Assembly (NCBI GenBank): GCA_038527485.1
Contig: JBCBFT010000004.1
Location: 1-64,000 of the forward strand
Direction of reading: 5' to 3'
DNA from: JALEFZ01 sp038527485
GTDB taxonomy: Bacteria > Bacteroidota > Bacteroidia > J057
DNA: 64,000 nt
Part shown: one piece after another, positions 53,742 to 62,900 of the stretch
How positions within the stretch are numbered: the stretch's first letter is position 1
Layout: each line of letters begins with the position of its first letter
The notes under the pieces: generated by a model
Seen by the model: only the letters and a program-made list of their open reading frames with translations
Database searches by the model: none
Told to the model about the DNA's origin: nothing
Made by a program: the position numbers and the translations under genes

Positions 53742-53942
53742 ATGCAGCGAATCGTTGGAATACTAGGCCTCGTCATGGGGGGATTCTTTATTTTCTTTGG
53801 TATCTTTTTCGCAATCCAAAAGCCAGAAGTAAGCTTCCTAGAAGAAGCCCCAGGATGGTACTATTTTATGTTAGGTCTGGCCGTGGTAGCTTATGGAGGA
53901 TTTCGAATATACCGTTCAATCAAACTCATTCAACGAAAATAA
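53742..53942 (+). CDS. Small membrane protein
   Basis: The 66-residue protein has two hydrophobic helices (RIVGILGLVMGGFFIFFGIFFA and WYYFMLGLAVVAYGGFRIY) and a basic C-terminus (RSIKLIQRK). I recognise no family. It lies 12 bp before the secreted-protein gene at 53955, so the two are probably co-transcribed. Confidence 0.65.
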   Translation: MQRIVGILGLVMGGFFIFFGIFFAIQKPEVSFLEEAPGWYYFMLGLAVVAYGGFRIYRSIKLIQRK

Positions 53943-53954
53943 TCTTCTTTATTT

Positions 53955-55427
53955 ATGCGTATTAGCTGGATATGGGGATTGTGTTTTTTCCTGTTTACAG
54001 GTGCTCTACAAGCGCAAGAAGTAGTGGCCCGATTAGATATTGGCAGGAAGGATCCCAAACCCAATTTTGTTGAGTATTCTCCAGTAGACAGAGGACTTGT
54101 GACCATGGGACCTGCTTCTCGCAGCTCCAGCCGTTATTTTGCCATTGCCAAATACAGCGAAGACTTTAAGCTAGAGTGGAAGAAAAATGTATTCGAGCAA
54201 AATGGCCGTAAAAATGTCGATTTCCTCACCGTCATCGGCCCTAATATTTTGATATTTGTCTCCGAATTTTTTCCCAGGCAAAAAATCATCAAAACCTATT
54301 ATTCGCACTTTGATCTCGCGGGAAATGTCATTGCAGAGGATCAAATTCTTTCTATTTATCCCAATCAAAAGGAGCAGAAAGTTGAGCTTCAATATGTGCT
54401 TTCCCCCGATAAGAAAGCCCTACTCGCCTACAAAAATCTACAGAACCGAAAAGAAGCAGAAAATATTCTTTACTACCTCTTCAATGATCGAGGAGAAGTG
54501 GAGTTAAATGGAGAGTTTCAACTAAAGTATCCTGACAATCGACTACGTATTACCAGCTTACGTGTAAGTAATCAGGGAAATATCTATGCTCTGGCCAAGT
54601 ATTATGGTCAAAGCTGGGTCGTAGACGATAACAATTTCCAGTATATGGTCTTCCGCAAGGATGTGACGACGGAGGAGGAGACAGAGTTTAAAATCGAAGT
54701 AGGTCGTCGGTTCATTTCAGACTTGGCATTCAAAGTAGATCGTGAAGAAAATATATATGTGGCAGGCTTCTATTCGAACCGAAGCAATGACCAGATTGGA
54801 GGAACAGTGCTGCAAAAAATCGCGCCTGATGGACGTCTGATTCAGGACTCTACAGACCCTTTCCAAAAGAACTTTCTTGGGTATTATTTGTCACAGGGTC
54901 AAATCAATCGAGGAAGGGAACTGAGAGACTTTTTCGTGAGAGAAAAAGATGGCATCATTTTGCGCTCTGATGGAGGGGTATTGCTCATCGCAGAAAAATT
55001 TTATATCACCAATGATCCTTACAGGAACCAGTTAGGCAACTACCAAGATCAGACAATTTATCACTTCGATGATGTGATTCTGACTTCGATTTCTCCTAGT
55101 GGAGATATCGAGTGGCAGGCCATTGTAGATAAGGCTCAAACCTCCGAAGATCCATCTACGCTGTCTTATTTCAACGCAGTCAGTCCCTCGGGAACTTACA
55201 TCTTTTATGAGACGCGTCCTCGGCGCATGGGATTCAATATTTATTACAGTCGTATAGACATACAGGGGAATGTATCGGGTCCGACACCGCTGCTTCCTGT
55301 ATATTCTGGGAATAATCAATTTTTCCCACGGCTGGCCATACAGACAGGAAACCGTGAGGCCCTGATGCTCTACGTGCAAGGGCGCGGGAGAACGTACTCT
55401 GTTTTGAAACTGCGTTTTGACGACTAG
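53955..55427 (+). CDS. Large secreted protein of unknown function
   Basis: The 490-residue protein has a signal peptide (RISWIWGLCFFLFTGALQAQ). The mature part shows repeated strands with Asn/Asp-rich turns (for example NQKEQKVELQYVLSPDKKALLAYKN, LRVSNQGNIYALAKYYG, FKVDREENIYVAGFY, SPSGDIEWQAIVDKAQ), consistent with a propeller-like fold. No catalytic motif is visible. It is expressed with the small membrane protein upstream, and the M16-like gene starts one base after its stop codon, so the three probably form an operon. Confidence 0.7.
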   Translation: MRISWIWGLCFFLFTGALQAQEVVARLDIGRKDPKPNFVEYSPVDRGLVTMGPASRSSSRYFAIAKYSEDFKLEWKKNVFEQNGRKNVDFLTVIGPNILIFVSEFFPRQKIIKTYYSHFDLAGNVIAEDQILSIYPNQKEQKVELQYVLSPDKKALLAYKNLQNRKEAENILYYLFNDRGEVELNGEFQLKYPDNRLRITSLRVSNQGNIYALAKYYGQSWVVDDNNFQYMVFRKDVTTEEETEFKIEVGRRFISDLAFKVDREENIYVAGFYSNRSNDQIGGTVLQKIAPDGRLIQDSTDPFQKNFLGYYLSQGQINRGRELRDFFVREKDGIILRSDGGVLLIAEKFYITNDPYRNQLGNYQDQTIYHFDDVILTSISPSGDIEWQAIVDKAQTSEDPSTLSYFNAVSPSGTYIFYETRPRRMGFNIYYSRIDIQGNVSGPTPLLPVYSGNNQFFPRLAIQTGNREALMLYVQGRGRTYSVLKLRFDD

Positions 55428-55428
55428 T

Positions 55429-56772
55429 ATGCTCATTCCGTTTCCTATTCTCATGTCTATCCAGAACACACACAATATGAATACAAGCTTAGATAGGAGC
55501 AAAGCACCCGAAGCCGCTCCACTGCATAATATCCACTTACCTGATTTTCAGACGATTCATCTGAGTAATGGGACGCCTGTTTATCTATTGCCATTTGGAG
55601 CCGTAGAAGTAGTGGAGCTACAGGTTATATTTCGTGCAGGCAAAGCCTATGAATCAGCTGTAGGAATTTCAGCTTATACGAGCCGAATGATGCAAGAGGG
55701 CACCAAAAACTACAGCAGTCTACAGATAGCGCAAGAGCTGGATGGGCAGGGCGCTTGGCTGAGTGCAGAAGTGGGAGAAGAGTCCTTGGCATTTAAGATG
55801 GCGACCACGACAGACAAACTCGTAGAAGTCTTACCCTATCTGATTGATATCTTGAATCATCCACTATTTCCTGAACGTGAGTTTTTCAGGATGAAAGGGC
55901 AGGCCCTAGATCGTCTTAAAGTCAGCGAGCAGAAAGCGCAGACCAAAGCCCAGCGCAAGTTTAGTGCGCTGATGTATGGAACGGATCATCCTTACGGCCA
56001 AACGCTGGGAGCAAAGGAGTTGGAGTCGATTCAGCTAGATATGCTCAAAGCTTACTATAAGGAATTACTCGTGCCTGGGAATATTGAAATCGCCATTTCT
56101 GGACGTTATGATGAGGGACAGGTAATGAAGATGTTAGAGCATTCCTTTGGACAATCAGATCGTTCCTCATTTGTTCTTCCTCCTTCTCAGACAACTGCAA
56201 AGGCTTTGACTTCTCCTGGAGGGAGGTATCATGTACCACACGAAGGTCCCCAATCGACGATTCGACTCGGGCATAGAGGCGTATCACGGAGTCACCCTGA
56301 CTATTATCAAATAGATGTGGTGAATACTATATTGGGTGGATACTTTGGCTCGCGCCTGATGAAGAATATCCGCGAGGAAAAAGGCTACACCTATGGAATT
56401 TACTCCGCTTACTGGCCCAGTCGCCATCATGGAGAGATGTTCATACAGGCAGACGTAGGCAATGAATATGTAGAATTGACTATAGACGAAATAAAAAAGG
56501 AGATCACGCGCTTGCAGCAAGATGGGGTAGATGAGTCCGAGATGGAGTTGGTGAAAAACTATTTGCTCGGTCGAAGCATCAATCGCAGAGAGACCCTCTT
56601 CCAATTGGGAGACTTGCTTCGTTTTTCCATTATGCACGATGTCTCCTTTGCTGAGCTCGACCGTCGATATGAGGTGTTGAATGAAATGAATCGCGAAGAT
56701 GTACCTGAAATCGCGAGGCAGTACTTCCGCTTGGACGATTTGATTGAGGTTGTAGCGGGAGCAAAGGGATAG
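55429..56772 (+). CDS. M16-family peptidase homologue without the zinc motif
   Basis: The start is uncertain (ATG at 55429, 55453 or 55477). With the first, the protein has 447 residues with the two-domain M16 core. In active members the motif GLAHFLEHMLFKGT carries the HxxEH site. Here the aligned segment is GISAYTSRMMQEGT, so both His (A82, R86) and the Glu (S85) are lost. The second-domain Arg-Tyr element is kept (IREEKGYTYGIYSAY). M16 proteins often work as pairs of an active and an inactive subunit. No active partner is next to it in this window. Confidence 0.82.
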   Translation: MLIPFPILMSIQNTHNMNTSLDRSKAPEAAPLHNIHLPDFQTIHLSNGTPVYLLPFGAVEVVELQVIFRAGKAYESAVGISAYTSRMMQEGTKNYSSLQIAQELDGQGAWLSAEVGEESLAFKMATTTDKLVEVLPYLIDILNHPLFPEREFFRMKGQALDRLKVSEQKAQTKAQRKFSALMYGTDHPYGQTLGAKELESIQLDMLKAYYKELLVPGNIEIAISGRYDEGQVMKMLEHSFGQSDRSSFVLPPSQTTAKALTSPGGRYHVPHEGPQSTIRLGHRGVSRSHPDYYQIDVVNTILGGYFGSRLMKNIREEKGYTYGIYSAYWPSRHHGEMFIQADVGNEYVELTIDEIKKEITRLQQDGVDESEMELVKNYLLGRSINRRETLFQLGDLLRFSIMHDVSFAELDRRYEVLNEMNREDVPEIARQYFRLDDLIEVVAGAKG

Positions 56773-56928
56773 CGACCGTCCCACTATCCATGGAGGCTTA
56801 TGACTGAAGGCTAAGGTATACGCTAAAGGTACTTTAGAGGTAGCCCGAGGGTAGAATGAGGAAACACCTTAGCCTACGTTTATCCTCCTGCCTTCATACA
56901 TGAGAGACGTTAAACCCATTATTTCGAA

Positions 56929-56956
56929 AATCCCGAACTGACAACAGCTCGGGATT
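56929..56956 (-). terminator. Hairpin after the giant PKD gene (ATCCCGA family)
   Basis: AATCCCGA-N12-TCGGGATT (56929-56956) lies 16 bases past the stop codon of the giant gene and is followed on the minus strand by TTTTCG. It shares its core with the hairpins near 48842-48905. Confidence 0.6.
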
Positions 56957-56971
56957 ACTTCACATACTTGT

Positions 56972-59900
56972 CTATCGTATCAAAGTCACCGTTCCCTGCT
57001 TACTCTCTTTTTGTCCATCCTGATATTCTACCTCTATCAATCGCCATACATAGACGTCACTCGCCGCCAACTCTCCACTGGGTAATCGCCCATCCCACCA
57101 AGTCGCAAAAACACCGTTGCAAATGGCTTCATCGCCTTCCCAAGTATTGACCTTCCACATCAGGCTACCCCATTTGTCAAATACCTCTACATGAACGTTT
57201 CGAATGCCACGACCAATGGGAAGGAAAATCGTGAAAGCATCTCCTGGAAGGTCACCAATGATATCATTGGGATCATCTGGACACCACGAATTCGGATCTA
57301 CAGGTTGTGTCCCGCCCTCTGGCTGGAAGGCTGTCGGGAAGTAGAGTGCACCAAATGCGCAGGGGCGAACGACCTTTTTTACCGTATCAGGGCAAGCCTG
57401 GGGATTATTAGCGATCAAAGTGACATTGTAAAAGCCAAAATCTAGAGAGAGATAGGTGTGCAAAGGATCGCTTAAAACAGATGGCGTCGATGCGTCCCCG
57501 AAGTCCCATAGGTAACTATCTGCAAATCGAGAGGTATTTTCAAAAAAGACCGATCCGTCACAGTCCTCCAAAATCAATGTATCTCTTGCAGTGAAGTCTG
57601 CAACTGCACGCGTAAATACCTCAAAGGCAGGGTCCAACACCAACTCATCCTGGCATCGATCATCGAAAGATGAGACCAAACGGACAGTGTAAGCACCCGT
57701 ATCCTGAACCGTAAAGCTTGCCTCTGCTCCTGTGAATGCACCGATGCGCACACCTTCACGGAAGATCTCCCAACTTTGCTGGGTTCCATTGAGGGATTGA
57801 TCCGATAGCAATACCTCATCGCCGAGACAAAATCTATCTCCCACTTCAAAGATAGCTGTAGGTTGAGGGAAAATGGTGACCGTCTCGGATGCCGAATCAA
57901 TACATTCATAGTCGTTGGTGGCGATGAGGGTGATCTCATACGTTCCAGGTCCCTCGTAGTTGACGGTAGGATTGACTGATGTGCTGGGCGCATCTCCATT
58001 GCCGAAGTCCCAGAGGTAATCCAGACTTAGCACAGCCGAGGAGGAGGTATTGTCAAGGGCGACCTCAGCTTCTCCACAAGCCTCATTCAAAGAAGGTACA
58101 AAGCTCGCCTGTGGTGGACTTGCTGTCAGGATCGTGGTTGTCGCTGTATCAAAGCAGAAATCGGCAGTATCTACAATCAATGTCACTGTAAAAGCGCCAT
58201 CCACAGTCGTATATTCATGTACCGCATCGGTGGTAAATTCCTCGGGCGAGTTGTCCCCAAAGTTCCACATCGAACTACTAAAACCTGTCGATTGGTTGGT
58301 AAATGCCACTTCCATATCGGGAATACAGCCTCGGTATTTGTCTGCAATGAATGTAGCTTCAGGTTGTGGATAAACGGAGACAGTCTGTGAAAAGGAATCA
58401 ATACAAGCAAAGTCATTTTCAATTGTCAACTGTACCTCGTAGGAGCCTGTCAAGTCAAAGATGTGAGCAGGGGAGGCTAACACACTAGTTTCACCATCTC
58501 CGAAGTCCCAATTGTACGTGATGGGACGCGTACTCTGACTGAGTTGGGTGAAATCATTCTGGGCAGGGGCATCACAAATCTCAGTCCATAGACTGGTGAA
58601 TCGAGCCAAGGGAGGCGTGGCTGTCTCAATTCGGATGCTGGCTGTATCGCTACATTTTCCCGCAGTATCTGCAATCATGATGACGTCAAAGGCCTGATCA
58701 GGAGCCAAGAAGGTGTAGGGCACACTCGGACCTGTCAATACCTGTCCGTCGATGAGCCAGGTATAACCATCGGCATCTGTGGCATTTTGGGTGAATAGGA
58801 CGTCTAGGGGAACACAACCATTGAGCCTGTCGGAGATGATGTCGGCCTGTGGCACAGGGTATACCTGCACGGAGTCTACATCTGTAGCGGTGCACCCCAA
58901 GCTATTCGTTACAGTCAATGTGACGGTGAAAATATCTACAGACTGATAAGTATGCGTTGGGGTAAAAGCAGTTGACGTGTTGTTATCTCCAAAATCCCAG
59001 GCATAAGTCAATGGAAGCGTCGCACTAGAAAGATTGCCAAAGGTAGCTATACCAGGAATGCCACAGAAGGTATCGGAAGGAACAACCATCTCCGCCTGGG
59101 GTAGACTTGCCGTCTGTATCACTACGGAGGTACTGTCAAAGCAGAAGTTGGCTGTATCTACAACCAACCACACCGTATCCAGAATATCTGGTGTATTATA
59201 GGTATAAGCCTGGGGATTGGTGGAGAAAATATTGCCCTCGATTCGCCACAACTGACTGCTATTGCCTGTCGAGAGACTGGTGAATACAACATCCAATGGG
59301 ACACAGCCTGAAGAGGTATCTGTCTCGATGATGGCTTGAGGTTGTGGATAGACAAAAATGCTATCTATCGTTTGGTCCTCACAACCGAAATCATTGGTCA
59401 CCGTTAGGGTCACCTCAAAATGCCCAATGTCTTCATATGTATGGGTAGGATCATTGTCCGTACTTCCATTTGTATCTCCAAACGTCCAGGCAGATGTGAA
59501 AGGAAGCGTAGATTGTGTGAAATTCGTAAAGTTGACCGTAGCCGGGGTATCACAAAACTGGGTCTGATCAGGTGCAAAGGCAGCCGTAGGAAAGCTGGCT
59601 GTCTGAATGACCTGCGTCACGGTATCGAAACAGAAGTTGGCCGTATCTACGATCAAGACCACTGTATCCATGATATCTGGTGTGGTGTAGGTGTAGAATA
59701 CCACTGGCCCTGAAAAGAACTGACCATCGATTTCCCAAAGCCTGCTTGAATTCCCTGTGGAGAGATCGGTAAATCCAACACCAAAGGGAACGCAGTCTGC
59801 TGTATCTCCTACCTGAAGATTGGCAACAGGTTGGGGTAGTAGGGTGACGTTTTGTTCCAATGTATCACGACAGCCAAAAATATTTTCTGTTTCCAATCCA

Positions 59901-62900
59901 ATTGTAAATGTGCCTGTAGAATCAAGCTGAAAGGAAGGATTCAGGACATTGGTCGTCTGAAGGGTATCTCCCACATACCATAGATAAGCAGGTGATCCCG
60001 TCGTATTACTGGTGGAGTTATTCGTCAATGTAACGACTGAATTGCCTCCACAAAGTGAATCCGCATCTAACGTAAAGTTACTAGTGGGCGTAGGAGCGAT
60101 CTCTACGGTCGTGCTGGAATCATTGGCGCATACACCGCTGATGTTGAGGCGAATGTTGTAAGTACCTGGCACACTGAATGTATGGGTAGCAGATGAACCC
60201 GTATAATTGGTCCCCCCAAAACTCCACTGATAGAAAAGCCCTGGCGTTGTCGCTGTCGCTGTGATAGGCGTGCCAGGACAGACCAGTGTATCTGACAATA
60301 TAAAGCCAGGATCAGGCAGTGGCCGTACAATGATCTGTCGACTGATGGTACGCGCGCAGCTATTGGTATCTGCAAAGGCCGTCAAGCTGACAGTAAATGT
60401 ATCGACACTCGTGAACACGTGGAAAGGATCTACCAGATTGCTCCCTGTACTATCGCCAAAGTCCCAGTTGAATCCTCCGCTGGTCAAAGACTGATTCGTA
60501 AAGAATACGGTATCTCCCAGGCAGATGATGGTATCGCTCGCCACAAAGGCAGCCACAGGTTGAGGATCGACGATGATTTCGATGCTGTTCGTATCGAAGC
60601 TACACAAGTCATTGGCGCCATGAAGGACCTGATAGATACCTGCCGAGTCAAAGGTGAAAGTCGGATTCGTCCCCGTGGGATTGGCGAGCAATACGCCGTC
60701 CCTAAAGATCGCCCAACTGATGTTGGGAGCACCTGAGAGGTCCAGGAAATCCACAGTCAATGGCTCGCAGCCTCGGATCGGGCTGGTATTGAACTGAGCG
60801 TCGAGCGTATTGGGAAATACGGTAATCTCCGTAACCCCTGTATCGGTTCCACATGCATTTTCTGCCACCATGAAGACCTCATAGATTCGAAATCCTGTAG
60901 AATCTTCATAGCTGTAGCATTGCTGAGGAGGGGTCGCACCCGTGAAGAAAAGCGAATCCGTCGAAACGGTATCTAAATACCAATTGTAGGCAAAGGGAGC
61001 ACCTGTACTGACATTGACGAGATCGACGCAAAAGACCGAACAGCCTGCGCTTGTAGAATCTGGTGCGAACACGGCACGGGGTAAAGGTGAGACTGCAATA
61101 TCTCTGCTGATGGAAACCGAATCACATCTGTTGACGATGGTCAAGGTGACCGTGTAGACTGTATCGCCTATCCCGCCTGCATAGTTCACACAGGGAGGAT
61201 TGGCTGTCGTGTCTGTTTGGCCATTTCCAAAGTCCCAAAGATAGCTTCCTCCTGCGGGATTGCTCTGATCTTGAAAACAAACCGTCAAAACCGCACATCC
61301 GCTATCTCCTGGTTGGCCATTGATGAGGGTGAGAAAGTCAGGGACAGGAGGCTCAGAGATATTGACCTGGCGGGTGGTCGTATCTGTACAGCCATTGGGG
61401 CTGGTGACGATGAGCTGGATGATGAATGTTCCCGTATCTGAATAAACTTTGACAGGGTTGGGCAAGGTAGAGCCTGTCCCGTCGCCGAAATCCCATTCGA
61501 AGCCTGTCGCATAAAAAGAGGTATTATTGATATTCAGTACATCTCCAATACAGACAGCGGTATCAGGGAGAATGTCAAAGGAGGCCGTAGGTAAGGAGTC
61601 AATAAGGACTGTCTCTGTCAAGGTCGTCACACATCCATTTGCAGGATTCGTGATGATATATTGGATGGTATCTGCCCCTCCAGAAGGAATCAGGTTGGGA
61701 TCATATTCTCCATTGCTCGTGCCAGGATTGAGGAGACCATTGCCAAACCATAAGCCACCTGTCGGATTCCCTACAAGTGTAAATGTCCCAAAGTCTTCAC
61801 AGATGACAGGAGGAAGATTGGTGATGGAGGCATTTAGTGTATCTTCTATGAGTACAATGGCCGAGTCCACGGCCTCACAACTTGTCCCCTGCGCAAAGGT
61901 GTAAAAGACCGTATGGGGGCCACTGCCCATGAGGAGTGGATCAAAAGTTCCTGTGATGGGATCGACGAGTCCTGGCCCACTCCAGATGCCATTGCCGGGG
62001 CTGGCTCCTGTCAGGCTAAAGAGGCCTGCATTGATGCAGAGGGTATCTCCAGGTCCTGCTTCTGCAGGTTGTGGACTGACTACGGTGACGGTGATCGTGT
62101 CGCGATCGATACAGCCGTCAGATGTTTCTACTACAAACTGTAAGTCAAAAGTATCTACCAAAGTAGGGATGAGCAGCGAGTCCAGCACAATGTTGGGGGC
62201 GCCTTCCCATCGGATGAGTGGTGCATTCACAGGAGGAGAGGTATTGGGCAGTTCCTGCGGGACGGTCGTCTGGCAAAAGAGTAGGGTATCTCCGATGGTA
62301 GGATCGATCTCAGCTGCGGGGAGTGGAAAAACAGTGATGGCTGTCGTATCACGACCGATACAGCCCGTGACAGCGTCGGGCAGTTCGTATACAAATAACC
62401 ATGTCCCTGCTGTATCCGCTACAAAAGCCGTATCGCCTTGCAAAACGATCGCGGAATCTATCGCAACCCATGATCCTCCCAACGGAGTGGCGGTCAGCTG
62501 CACCGCAATCGAAGAGTCCTCGCAAAGCGCGGTATCGGCACGTGCGATAGGATTAGGAACAGGAATGACCGTGACGGCTACCGTATCATAAGCAAAGCAG
62601 GAAGGACCTTCATAAATATAAACGAGGGTATAGGTGCCATTTCCAATTCCAGGATCGAATCGCCAGTTGCCATTCAATGAGTCCACCCCAGGTCCTATCC
62701 ACGTACCCGAGTCGGGTGTGGCAGTCAGTGTGAAAATAGGATCGGACGCGCAGAGGGTAAGTGTGGGAGCAAAAGCTTGCACATCTGGAATGCTATCTAC
62801 AAAAAATCTCGTCGTGTCCGATCTGATTCCACAATCACTATCGAAAGTCAAGATGATTTCATGCGTCTGGCCTGCTGCGAATGTGACCGTAGGAATAGAA

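Noticed and set aside
57870..59845. Tandem repeat as a mobile element or CRISPR array
   Set aside because: It is in frame inside a protein with PKD modules; no inverted ends, transposase or short repeats with spacers.
61929..62591. Plus-strand 220-codon frame
   Set aside because: It is antisense to the PKD gene. Long antisense frames arise from its repeated Thr/Val/Gly codons.
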